Shown one piece after another: positions 16,437 to 24,136 of a DNA stretch of 61,314 nucleotides. The DNA is from an archaeon (GTDB lineage: Archaea > Nanobdellota > Nanobdellia > Woesearchaeales > GW2011-AR9), in the NCBI GenBank assembly GCA_002688265.1, contig NZCK01000031.1, positions 1 to 61,314 of the forward strand. The letters run 5' to 3'. Position 1 is the stretch's first letter. Each line of letters opens with the position of its first letter. The notes below the pieces were generated by a model, which made no database searches, was not told where the DNA came from, and worked only from the letters and a program-made list of their open reading frames with translations. Made by a program: the position numbers and the translations under genes.

Positions 16437-17705
16437 TTAGATTTCTTCTCCAACTAAACTAAAAATACGAGTTTTTACAACTTTTACTCTTATTTTTTGC
16501 CCTAATTTATATTCTCCATTGACAACAACTTGATTGTAACTTAGGGTGAATCCAATCCATTGGTCAGCTTCTTTGCCTTTTTTAGTTAGATGGATGTTTC
16601 CTTCCCAACCTAACCATTTTTCATGTTTTAATCTAGATATGTTCTGGGAGATTTCAGTTATTATTTGGCTTCTTCTTTTTATTTCACTACCTTCAACTTT
16701 GTCTTTAATTCTTTCTGCAGACGTGTTTGGTCTTGCCCAAAACTTAGAAACATTAGTGTAGTCTGGACTTGTTTTTCTTAAACAAGTTTGAGTATCAAAA
16801 AATTCTTCTGGTGTCTCTGTTGGAAATCCAACAATGATATCAGTCATAATTGAAATCTCTGGTATTGCTAACCGGAATGTTTGAACTTGTTTTAGAAAAT
16901 TTTGAACTTCGTATTGTCTTTTCATAAGTTCTAAAACTCTATTGTTTCCTGCTTGAATGGGTAGATGTAAAAATTTGAAAATCTTAGGGTGCTGATAAAT
17001 TTTAATTAGTGGGTCTTGAATTTTTATTAAGTGATCTGGATTCATCATCCCTACTCTGATTTTATAGTCTCCTGGAATTTTAACAAGTTCATTTAGAAGA
17101 GAAGGAAGGTTGGTGTTGATATCAAAACCATAACATCCTGTGTCTTGACTTGTTAGCCATATCTCTTTTATTCCTTCTTGAATTGCTTTTTGTGCTCGTT
17201 TTACGATTTGGTCAATTGGATAACTGATTAGATTTCCTCTGGCTGATTTTGTTTTGCAAAAACTACAAAAGCCTAAACAACCGCGGTTGATTGGAATAAT
17301 TTCAATAACAGGATTTCTGCGAACAAGTGGTAAATTTAATGGAGGCATTTCTTTAACATTTATTGCTCTTACAATATTATTATTCAACGCTTCTTCGACA
17401 ACTTCTACAACTTTATGAATTTGTTTGGTTCCAATCAATGGATATTCTGGATATTTTTTTGGGTCAGATTGGGCGATACAACCCGCTAGAATAATTATTT
17501 TGTAACCGTCTTTTAGTTCTTCGAATCTTTTTTGAATCTTTGATTCTGTTGGGCCTTTAACTGTACATGAGTTTATGATGATGATATCAGCCTCTTCTTC
17601 AATGTCTGTTATTATGAATTCTGCTTCTTTGAGCAGTCCCTTCATTTGTTCAGAATCAGCGATATTGGCAGCACAGCCAAATGTTTCGAAATATATTTTT
17701 GTCAT
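16437..17705 (-). CDS. tRNA methylthiotransferase (MiaB/CDKAL1-like)
   Basis: Complete methylthiotransferase. An N-terminal UPF0004 domain carries the first cluster cysteines (TFGCAAN, INSCTVKG, LAGCIAQ). A radical-SAM domain follows with RGCLGFCSFC, LTSQDTGCYG, LPIQAGNNRVL and DIIVGFPTET, and the protein ends in a TRAM domain (residues about 360-422). Archaeal members add the methylthio group to t6A37 of tRNA, like human CDKAL1. Length 422 aa is typical. It starts with ATG at 17705, 14 bp after the preceding hypothetical gene, so the two are probably one transcript. Confidence 0.9.
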   Translation of the reverse strand: MTKIYFETFGCAANIADSEQMKGLLKEAEFIITDIEEEADIIIINSCTVKGPTESKIQKRFEELKDGYKIIILAGCIAQSDPKKYPEYPLIGTKQIHKVVEVVEEALNNNIVRAINVKEMPPLNLPLVRRNPVIEIIPINRGCLGFCSFCKTKSARGNLISYPIDQIVKRAQKAIQEGIKEIWLTSQDTGCYGFDINTNLPSLLNELVKIPGDYKIRVGMMNPDHLIKIQDPLIKIYQHPKIFKFLHLPIQAGNNRVLELMKRQYEVQNFLKQVQTFRLAIPEISIMTDIIVGFPTETPEEFFDTQTCLRKTSPDYTNVSKFWARPNTSAERIKDKVEGSEIKRRSQIITEISQNISRLKHEKWLGWEGNIHLTKKGKEADQWIGFTLSYNQVVVNGEYKLGQKIRVKVVKTRIFSLVGEEI

Positions 17706-17718
17706 AGAAATTCCTTGT

Positions 17719-18294
17719 TTATTCTTGCTCTTTTGATTCTGTATTTTGTTCAGCTAATATTCCTAAAACTTGCTTATCTCTTTTTTGTTTGAGTAAGTCA
17801 AGGTAGGAAGTGAAATCAGGTGGTGTTCCTTTTGAAATCCTTCCACCATGATACTCTATGTTAGGTCTATCTGTTTGAATGGAGATTCTTTCTGTATCTT
17901 CTACACTGGTTTCTGTTTGATCAGATTCATTTGTTGGTGATTGATCAAAAAAGGTAATTGTACTTTTGTTATTATCAGTTGGATTAAGATTGTTATCAGA
18001 ATCAAATAATTCAGATTTGAAGCTTGATTGTTCTTTTAATTCTTCTAGATTATTACCTTCAGTTTTATTTTCAATATTTACTTTTTCTAATTTCTCTTGT
18101 TCTACAGCTTCTTCATTCTTTTGCACATCAAAGATGCCTGGCCCACTTGGCCGGTGGGTTTTAGGGAATTTAGGAATGTTTGCTAGAATCTCTGAATCAT
18201 CTTCAACTATTGGCTTAGTATATTGCTTTAGAATATCAATTGCTCTATTTATATCTTCAGGAGAGTCTTTAATAGTATCAATTGTGATTATCAT
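17719..18294 (-). CDS. Hypothetical protein with disordered middle
   Basis: The first 28 residues (MIITIDTIKDSPEDINRAID, LKQY) form a small strand-helix unit. After that the protein is low-complexity, rich in Glu, Asn, Ser and Thr, and ends in a conserved-looking basic/helical patch (TSYLDLLKQKRDKQVLGIL). No enzyme motif. It precedes the methylthiotransferase by 14 bp. The function is unknown; the middle is probably disordered. Confidence 0.5.
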   Translation of the reverse strand: MIITIDTIKDSPEDINRAIDILKQYTKPIVEDDSEILANIPKFPKTHRPSGPGIFDVQKNEEAVEQEKLEKVNIENKTEGNNLEELKEQSSFKSELFDSDNNLNPTDNNKSTITFFDQSPTNESDQTETSVEDTERISIQTDRPNIEYHGGRISKGTPPDFTSYLDLLKQKRDKQVLGILAEQNTESKEQE

Positions 18295-18358
18295 ATAAAA
18301 TAAGTATTAGCTTGACTATAAATGGTTTTTGATTATTGAGTATTCTGATTTCTAGAAA

Positions 18359-18928
18359 TCATCTTCTTCTTCTTGGAGACATCTCGAATTTAATCAAATC
18401 TTCAATATTACTTATTCCTTCTTCCTTCTCTAAATGTGTTAAGAAATTGTTGAAAACTTGAGTGGTAACCTCTACATCTGCCATTGCTCTGTGAGCTTGC
18501 TGATTGGTTAGATCAAAATATTCACAGAGATCTTGTAAACGTTTTCTTGGAAGCTCAGGCAGAATCCGATTTGCTAATTTTCTAGTACAAAGCCTTTTGT
18601 TTTCTAAACAATGGTTGTGATGCTTTTGGCAATTATGTTCCAAGAATCCAAAATCGAAACTAGCATTGTGTGCAACAAACACATCGTTTCCTAAGAATTG
18701 AATGAAATAAGGTAGAATCTCTTTAATGGTTGGTGAATCTTTGACCATCTCGTTATTTATACCAGTTAGTCTTGTTATGAATTTTGGGATATCAGTTTGA
18801 GGGTTTACTAGGGATTGGAATTGTTCTACTATTTCTCCGTTTTTTACTTTCACTGCTGCAATTTCAGTGATTTGGTTATTGTGTTTAGAAAGTCCTGTTG
18901 TTTCGATATCTATTACTGTAAAAACCAT
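18359..18928 (-). CDS. DEDDh 3'-5' exonuclease (DnaQ-like)
   Basis: All DEDDh exonuclease motifs are present. FTVIDIETTGLSKHN is Exo I (D, E), FVAHNASFDFGFL is Exo II (D), and QQAHRAMADVEVT is Exo IIIe with the catalytic H and last D. These enzymes remove nucleotides 3'-5' using two metal ions. The closest general types are the DNA polymerase III epsilon/PolC exonuclease module and DinG-type exonuclease domains. It stands alone here (189 aa) with a basic RRRR tail, so it may proofread, trim DNA or act on RNA. A bacterial origin is possible. Confidence 0.85.
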   Translation of the reverse strand: MVFTVIDIETTGLSKHNNQITEIAAVKVKNGEIVEQFQSLVNPQTDIPKFITRLTGINNEMVKDSPTIKEILPYFIQFLGNDVFVAHNASFDFGFLEHNCQKHHNHCLENKRLCTRKLANRILPELPRKRLQDLCEYFDLTNQQAHRAMADVEVTTQVFNNFLTHLEKEEGISNIEDLIKFEMSPRRRR

Positions 18929-18961
18929 ACCACCACCAGAGATTTGTTTTTAGGAGGTAGT

Positions 18962-19080
18962 ATTTATTATTTTGTGTTCACTGAGTGGTGCTCTGAAGCC
19001 ACAAGCCACTGACAACCTTTCAGGTTCTCATAAGATTGTGGAGTACTTTGTAACCCACAACCCACTGGTCAAGTATAGGA
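18962..19080. other. Hairpin-rich non-coding region
   Basis: This 244-bp gap lies between the exonuclease and the candidate toxin-antitoxin pair. After an AT-rich TATA-like stretch (18961-18972) it is locally GC-rich compared with its surroundings. It holds GTGG...CCAC (18985-19002), AACC-tttca-GGTT (19014-19026), TTGTGG...CCACAA (19036-19060) and a direct repeat AACCCAC-AACCCAC. It may encode a small structured RNA or be an operator region for the downstream pair. No box C/D or H/ACA signature was convincing. Confidence 0.35.
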
Positions 19081-19172
19081 TAGTTTTATTTATTAAAATT
19101 TATCAGAATTTCTGTTGGTTTACTTAGAAAGGAATTTTCAAATTAAATCAATTAGATAAGGGTAATTTTAAA

Positions 19173-19496
19173 ATGAATATCAATTCCACTAAACCTGTTA
19201 AAAATATTACAAAAACCTATTATAAATCATTAATTAAAGGAAAGGAAATTATCTTATCTCCACACGCTCTTGATCATTTAAGTAGTCGTCAGAGAAAGAT
19301 TTTTAATAAAGAAGATCTTATACAAATGATAAAGAAGGATAACCCAATTAGAATATATCTTCAAGAAAATAATAGATATAGAGTATATTATCGGAGAAGT
19401 GATGGGTTTAGAAATGTTATCCTCTCAATATTTAACCAAAGAGTTACGATTGTGTCTTTTATGAATATTAGGAATATACCAAAATATGAATTATAA
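19173..19496 (+). CDS. DUF4258-like putative toxin
   Basis: A 107-aa basic protein. ILSPHALDHLSSRQRKIFNK has the His-Ala...Arg arrangement seen at the start of DUF4258/BrnT-like RNase toxins, followed by a helix (EDLIQMIKKDN) and paired strands (RYRVYYRRSDG, VILSIFNQRVTIVSFMN). The family adopts a RelE/BrnT-like small fold. The next gene, 2 bp downstream, looks like DUF2283, a frequent partner of DUF4258. I infer a type II toxin-antitoxin pair; toxicity is not shown by sequence. Confidence 0.5.
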   Translation: MNINSTKPVKNITKTYYKSLIKGKEIILSPHALDHLSSRQRKIFNKEDLIQMIKKDNPIRIYLQENNRYRVYYRRSDGFRNVILSIFNQRVTIVSFMNIRNIPKYEL

Positions 19497-19498
19497 AA

Positions 19499-19882
19499 AT
19501 GGCAAGAAAAAATTTGAGTGGGAAAGGGAAGTTTACATATAATCATAAAGATGATGTTTTATTATTCAAAATACTGGATCGTGATTATGATTATTCAGTT
19601 GAATTCAAAAATTTTGTAGCTGATGTTGATGTTGATGGGTTTGTAAGTGGTATTCGGATTTTTGATGCATCGAAAGTGTTTGGAATGGCTAAATATGCTT
19701 TAAGGAGCATAAAAAATTGGACATTTGAAGTTTCTATTGAGAAGAATATGGTCACTATTAAGTTTAATTTTATTGCTGAGATTAGGAATAAAGACATTTC
19801 TTTACAGAATTTTTCACAGCAATTAACTTCGATGGAAACTCATAATTTGATGGAAGCATTTGTAAGATGTGCAGAAGCGTGA
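19499..19882 (+). CDS. DUF2283-like putative antitoxin
   Basis: The N-terminal half fits the DUF2283 pattern (YNHKDDVLLFKI, then VDGFVSGIRIFDASKVFG, comparable to Y-x-x-x-x-D-x-L-Y and GIEIL-D-A-S). A C-terminal half (about residues 68-127: NWTFEVSIEKNMVTIKFNFI, then a helical tail) is longer than the usual family member. It directly follows the DUF4258-like gene with a 2-bp gap, so translation is coupled. If the pair is a toxin-antitoxin module, this is the antitoxin and probable autoregulator. Confidence 0.5.
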   Translation: MARKNLSGKGKFTYNHKDDVLLFKILDRDYDYSVEFKNFVADVDVDGFVSGIRIFDASKVFGMAKYALRSIKNWTFEVSIEKNMVTIKFNFIAEIRNKDISLQNFSQQLTSMETHNLMEAFVRCAEA

Positions 19883-19884
19883 AG

Positions 19885-19891
19885 TTTTTTT
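19885..19891 (+). terminator. T-tract terminator
   Basis: A run of seven Ts begins just after the stop of the DUF2283-like gene without a strong hairpin. Such T-tracts are the normal archaeal termination signal. Confidence 0.4.
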
Positions 19892-19957
19892 GGTCCTACA
19901 CAACAAAAAAGTTTTCTTCCTAATAAAATATATAAACCTATAGGCATAATTCAAAAT

Positions 19958-20470
19958 ATGACAAAAAAAATCTTTGGTTACGGTTCATTAATGAATTTAC
20001 AGTCACTTAAAAAAACCGTTCCTGATGCAAAATCAATTTTTCCGGCTCTTTTGAAGAATTACATTCGAGTATTTGAAACTGAATCTTCAACTCGGCTTTC
20101 AAAACAAAATACTTCTATTTGTGTATTAAATATTAGAGAAAATCAAAATGCTTTTGTAAATGGTATTTGTTTTGAAGTTAGTGAGAATTTTTTTAATGAT
20201 CTCTTGAAAAGAGAAGGAGCTTACGAATTAAAAGAAATCACTATAACGTCTTTAATTACAGAAAAAGATTTCTCTGCTTTTGTGTTTGTGGATAAATTCA
20301 ATAAAAATCAAGAATTTCTTTTTGATGACCCTGCTCAAATGGATTATTTGCAAATTTGTATTGACGGAGCGAAAGATTTTGGAGAAGATTTTTATCAAAT
20401 GTTTTTAGAGACGACATTCATTGATGACTGCAAATTAAAAGATGTTTGTGAGTTGAAGGGTATGTTGTGA
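19958..20470 (+). CDS. GGCT-like gamma-glutamylcyclotransferase family protein
   Basis: The N-terminal KIFGYGSLMN is the conserved YGSL substrate-binding loop of the gamma-glutamylcyclotransferase/AIG2 fold, and LKREGAYELKEI carries the Glu that acts as general acid/base in the family. Length 170 aa fits. Members cyclise gamma-glutamyl amines or peptides to 5-oxoproline; which one is used here is unknown. The ATG follows a TATATAAA box (about 19928-19935) by 27 nt. Confidence 0.75.
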   Translation: MTKKIFGYGSLMNLQSLKKTVPDAKSIFPALLKNYIRVFETESSTRLSKQNTSICVLNIRENQNAFVNGICFEVSENFFNDLLKREGAYELKEITITSLITEKDFSAFVFVDKFNKNQEFLFDDPAQMDYLQICIDGAKDFGEDFYQMFLETTFIDDCKLKDVCELKGML

Positions 20471-20634
20471 AGTTTTTTCTTAATTATTTTCTACTCTTTA
20501 AATCTTCATAAATACCTTCTGTAAACTGTCTCCAATAATGGATTTTGTCTTGGACAAGTAAATTTTTAATTAAATAGACTCTCTTTTAATCATCTTCACT
20601 CAGGACAAAAGTCCCACATAAAAGAAAAGAACTA

Positions 20635-21381
20635 TCACTCCTTCGCCAACTTCCAAAAGGCATTGAAATAAGACAGAAAACCTTTCTTGATCTCTGGATT
20701 CTCAATCTCAAGAGCAATAGAATCCTTTGCTAAAAAGAAAATGAAAGACTTATTCTTATAAAATAAAATAATCATATTGTTAATTAAGTATTGTGGCAAA
20801 TAACGAACCTCAGACTTATCATGAATTGTTTTAACCAAACTCTCCTTAACATCATGATTAACTAACATCTTAACTTTGATTCCTTTCTTAGCTCTCTGCC
20901 GATGATAGTTCTCAAAAAATTCTTTGACACCAGAAAGACTCTTACCATAATTAACACCAAGGACATAATAAGTGTCTCCTTTCTTTAACTCATCAAGTAT
21001 ATTCTTGTAAATATTTTTAATTCCTTTAATGCCTTCATACAAAACGGCTTTATTCTCAACTTCTTCGCCAAAGTCTTCCAAAAAAGGAATTGCTTTTTCT
21101 AACTCTTTCTTTTGCTTTTCCAAACGTTTTTCCTTTTCATGAAAGAAATCCATCAATCTTTTCGCTTCTCTTGCTTGGAAATGTTTCTTTCCATCTTTGA
21201 TTATAACTCCAATAATACCTTTTTTCTGCAGTTTAGCACAGATCTCATAAACCTTTGATGAAGAAATTCCTGCTTTACTGGCAAGCTCAGTCTTTCTGGC
21301 TTTACCTAATTTTAATAGAGCCAAGTATACCTTGATCTCTCCTTCACTAAGACCGATTTCGCGAAGAATTTGCTTGTCCAT
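20635..21381 (-). CDS. TrmB-family transcription regulator
   Basis: The N-terminal winged helix (LREIGLSEGEIKVYLALLKL, ELASKAGISSSKVYEICAKL) and the following coiled coil (EKEKRLEKQKKELEKAI) are typical of TrmB, followed by the short C-terminal sensor domain (GDTYYVLGVNYGKSL, IKVKMLVNHDVKESL). TrmB proteins in archaea control sugar uptake and metabolism and bind palindromes near TATA boxes. This 248-aa form lacks the long sugar-binding extension. It is divergent from the secreted-protein gene at 21476, with a perfect palindrome between them. A second TrmB gene is at 52909. Confidence 0.85.
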   Translation of the reverse strand: MDKQILREIGLSEGEIKVYLALLKLGKARKTELASKAGISSSKVYEICAKLQKKGIIGVIIKDGKKHFQAREAKRLMDFFHEKEKRLEKQKKELEKAIPFLEDFGEEVENKAVLYEGIKGIKNIYKNILDELKKGDTYYVLGVNYGKSLSGVKEFFENYHRQRAKKGIKVKMLVNHDVKESLVKTIHDKSEVRYLPQYLINNMIILFYKNKSFIFFLAKDSIALEIENPEIKKGFLSYFNAFWKLAKE

Positions 21382-21424
21382 ATTAGCTATAACTTACCTT
21401 TACTTTTAATACTTTTGTTTTTAG

Positions 21425-21436
21425 CCCCTTAAGGGG
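21425..21436. promoter_or_regulatory. Palindrome CCCCTTAAGGGG in divergent promoter
   Basis: A perfect 12-bp palindrome is placed between the TrmB gene (start 21381) and the secreted-protein gene (start 21476, TATA CTATAAAT near 21448-21455). GC-rich palindromes of this kind in a very AT-rich promoter are good operator candidates. The divergent TrmB is the obvious binder. It could also form a hairpin in a transcript. Confidence 0.5.
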
Positions 21437-21475
21437 GCCCTTTCGCTTAAATATAACCTATAAATTCTCTTTATT

Positions 21476-21808
21476 ATGACAAAGAAGACAGCACTAATGG
21501 GTGCATTAGCTTTGGTTTTGGGGTCAGGTGCAGCGTTAGCTGGTGATAAAGTAAAAGGTTCAGCTGAATTAGCTGTTGGACAGGAATCTTCAACCTTAGA
21601 TACAAATACAACAGATAAGGTTAGTTTTTTACACCGAGACAGATGGACTACAAACTATCAAGGCGAAGCAAGAGATCTTCATTACACAGCTTTCAATTAT
21701 GGTTTAGGAGAGGGATTTTCTGTTGGGGTAGGACTTTGGGGAACAACCAGTTCAGGAGTTAAACCTCACATAGCAGTTCAATATTTTGGAAAATTTGGAG
21801 ATTTTTGA
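21476..21808 (+). CDS. Small secreted protein, 110 aa
   Basis: Has a clean signal peptide (KKTALMGALALVLGSGAALA, cleavage after A-L-A). The mature part (about 87 aa) alternates polar and hydrophobic residues in beta-strand style (LHYTAFNYGLGEGFSVGVG, HIAVQYFGKFGDF). This looks like one or two hairpins of a beta-barrel or a small beta-sandwich. No family recognised. It is leaderless by the TATA spacing (27 nt) and lies 44 bp before the pentapeptide gene, divergent from TrmB. It may be a TrmB target. Confidence 0.55.
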   Translation: MTKKTALMGALALVLGSGAALAGDKVKGSAELAVGQESSTLDTNTTDKVSFLHRDRWTTNYQGEARDLHYTAFNYGLGEGFSVGVGLWGTTSSGVKPHIAVQYFGKFGDF

Positions 21809-21838
21809 GTACTTGCAATCCAGGTGGTTTTGAGGGTT

Positions 21839-21844
21839 GGGAGG
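21839..21844 (+). promoter_or_regulatory. Shine-Dalgarno site of pentapeptide gene
   Basis: GGGAGG lies 9 nt before the ATG at 21853. It decides that start against the in-frame TTG at 21805, and shows that internal genes in transcripts use SD-led initiation while first genes tend to be leaderless. Confidence 0.5.
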
Positions 21845-21852
21845 AAAATAAA

Positions 21853-23127
21853 ATGTCAAAAAGAATGTTGGAGTTAATTAGTAGTGTTGGTCTTGAACTT
21901 GGACCTAATGCTGATTTGAAAGGAAGAAATTTGTCAAAGGGGCGAATTCCTAATTTGAATTTGAGGTGTGCAGATCTTCGTGGTTCTAATTTAGTCGAAG
22001 TTGATTTGTCTGAATCTAATCTTGCTTGTGCTGATCTATCTTATGTTGATGCAACAAGTATAGATTTACATGGGGCAAATCTTTCTTCTTCAAAACTAAG
22101 AAGAGCTATTTTTAATGGGGCTAATTTTTCAGATACCACTTTTGGTTATGAAGGACATAGTGATAATGGTTTTTATGAAGTTGAGTTGAGTGGTTCAAAC
22201 TTTGATGGTTTAAAATTTACTCACGGGAAATTTGAAGATTCAACTTTGAATGGATCAACTTTTAAGGGCGCTAACTTACATCGAACTAAAATAGAAAATT
22301 CTTCACTTAAGGATGTGGATTTTTCTGAGGCAACAGTTACGGAAACGAAGATACAAAATTCTGATTTACAAGGAGCAAATTTCTCTGATGGAAAATATTG
22401 TGCGTTAGTAATTACCAAATCTCAAGGGGAATCTGTTAATTTTAGCGGATCTAGTTTTAGCGGATCTAGTTGCTCTTATCGATCCCGTGTGGTACATTCT
22501 GAGTTTCCTGGGGCAGATTTTTCTGAAGTGGATTTTCGTAATTTTTTATTTAGTTTTAGTAAATTAGCGAGGGCTAATTACTCTGGGTCGACTTTACGCC
22601 AGGTTCATTTTGAAAAATGTGATATCTCTGGAAGTGATTTTTCAGGAACAAAGTTTGAACATGGTAGGCCAGGCTATTCAATAATAGATGTTTCTCATTT
22701 TGAGGCGAGTAATTTTCAAAATTCAGATTTACGAAAAGTGAAATTACACGGAGTTTATTTTAATGATGTAAACTTTCAAGGTGCCGATTTGAGAGATGTC
22801 CAACTCTTTCACGCTGATTTCTCTGGAGCAGATTTTAGGGGTGCTAAGATTAAATTCAAATACCATCCTACTGAAGGCCGAGGTAATATCAGTTTCTCTT
22901 CAGCTAACATGGAAGGGCAAGATCTTTCTGAGCAAGATTTGAGGACAATTAATTTTGAAGGAACTAATCTTTCATACACTGATCTTAAAGGTGCAGATTT
23001 CACATCAGCAAATCTTTCAGGAGCCAATCTAGTTGGTAGTGATTTATTTTATACTAAATTAGATGATGCAGAATTGTCTGGAACTTTGATTGATGATGGA
23101 GAAGGAAATGTGTATGAATTAATTTGA
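21853..23127 (+). CDS. Pentapeptide-repeat protein
   Basis: From residue 40 onward the protein consists of pentapeptide repeats of the A(D/N)LXX type (e.g. LRCADLRGSNLVEVDLSESN, LSSANMEGQ-like blocks), which stack into a right-handed quadrilateral beta-helix. The coil is interrupted by small loops (GYEGHSDNG, KYHPTEGRGN). Some bacterial members mimic DNA and protect gyrase, others are structural. No function can be assigned here. The start is ATG 21853 after a strong SD site. It is probably co-transcribed with the small secreted protein. Confidence 0.85.
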   Translation: MSKRMLELISSVGLELGPNADLKGRNLSKGRIPNLNLRCADLRGSNLVEVDLSESNLACADLSYVDATSIDLHGANLSSSKLRRAIFNGANFSDTTFGYEGHSDNGFYEVELSGSNFDGLKFTHGKFEDSTLNGSTFKGANLHRTKIENSSLKDVDFSEATVTETKIQNSDLQGANFSDGKYCALVITKSQGESVNFSGSSFSGSSCSYRSRVVHSEFPGADFSEVDFRNFLFSFSKLARANYSGSTLRQVHFEKCDISGSDFSGTKFEHGRPGYSIIDVSHFEASNFQNSDLRKVKLHGVYFNDVNFQGADLRDVQLFHADFSGADFRGAKIKFKYHPTEGRGNISFSSANMEGQDLSEQDLRTINFEGTNLSYTDLKGADFTSANLSGANLVGSDLFYTKLDDAELSGTLIDDGEGNVYELI

Positions 23128-23142
23128 TTTTTTAATTTTTTT
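23128..23142 (+). terminator. T-rich terminator between convergent genes
   Basis: Two T-tracts (23128-23133 and 23136-23142) follow the pentapeptide gene and abut the end of the convergent TatD gene. They serve as a likely archaeal terminator on the plus strand. Confidence 0.35.
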
Positions 23143-23951
23143 CACTCTTCAAACTTAAACACTCTACAAAAGTTATCCCACACCAAATCCTCTGCTTCTT
23201 TAACACTCATTTCCTTGATCTCAGCAATCTTCTTAATTGCTTCAGTAACATAAGCAGGCTCATTAATCTTACCTTTAAACGGAGATTGCCAAGGAGCATC
23301 AGTTTCAGTTAAAAGTTTATCATTTGGAACTATTTTTACCAAAGCTTCAAAACTAGTATTACGTTTTATATTAGCAGGTATTGAAAAGTTATGGCCCAAA
23401 TCAACTCCTCTTTTCATGAGAGCTTTTCTGCCACCAAAACAATGGTGAACTACAGGAATTTCATTGTTTTTGATCTCTTCTTCTAAAACATCCAAACATT
23501 CTTTTTCAGCCTTTCTAGAGTGAATAACAATCGGTTTGTTCACTTTGATTGCAAAACGAATAATCTTTCGGAAGTTTTCTGCTTGCTTTTCATAGGTTTC
23601 TTCATAACTCACCCAAAAAAAATCCATTCCAATTTCACCAATACTGATAACTTGATCCAAATTTGCTTCAATGAAGGCAAATTGCTCAGTTAAATTAACT
23701 GGTCCTTGATGGTGAGGTAAACCTACTTCATCTGGTGTTAGACCTAAAATATCAATGGGATATAAACCTAATGAAGCTTTAACTAAAGGATATTTTTTGG
23801 CATATTCAAGAACTTCAATATTAGCTTCTGGATTAACACCACTTAGAACAATGACTTTTAATCCTGCTTTAGCTGCGTTAGCTAGAACTTCTTCAACCTT
23901 GCCTTCAAAATCTTTATGATTTATGTGACAATGTACATCTACTAGTGGCAT
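23142..23951 (-). CDS. tatD: TatD-family metal-dependent hydrolase
   Basis: A TIM-barrel amidohydrolase of the TatD family, which hydrolyses DNA or RNA ends with two metal ions. The metal ligands are visible: DVHCHINH (HxH), IGEIGMDFFW (Glu), IVIHSRKAEKECLDVL (His), VVHHCFGG (His) and LLTETDAPW (Asp). Length 269 aa is normal. Its natural role may be DNA repair or RNA trimming; archaeal members are poorly studied. Confidence 0.85.
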   Translation of the reverse strand: MPLVDVHCHINHKDFEGKVEEVLANAAKAGLKVIVLSGVNPEANIEVLEYAKKYPLVKASLGLYPIDILGLTPDEVGLPHHQGPVNLTEQFAFIEANLDQVISIGEIGMDFFWVSYEETYEKQAENFRKIIRFAIKVNKPIVIHSRKAEKECLDVLEEEIKNNEIPVVHHCFGGRKALMKRGVDLGHNFSIPANIKRNTSFEALVKIVPNDKLLTETDAPWQSPFKGKINEPAYVTEAIKKIAEIKEMSVKEAEDLVWDNFCRVFKFEE

Positions 23952-24136
23952 AGTTATAGAATTTCGTCTTGGATTAAAAATATTTTGTTTTATTTTGTGA
24001 ATAATATCTTAAAACATTATTTGTCGCCTTAATTACTTTTATATCTTATGATTTATTGATATGGTAATTATTTCTTCAAAGTTTAATAAGAATCTTGTCT
24101 GTAAGAAAGCCAATACATTATCTTAAGAGGTGAAAA

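Noticed and set aside
18985-19062. Box H/ACA or C/D guide RNA
   Set aside because: I could not place both boxes at valid distances, so only a generic structured region is reported.
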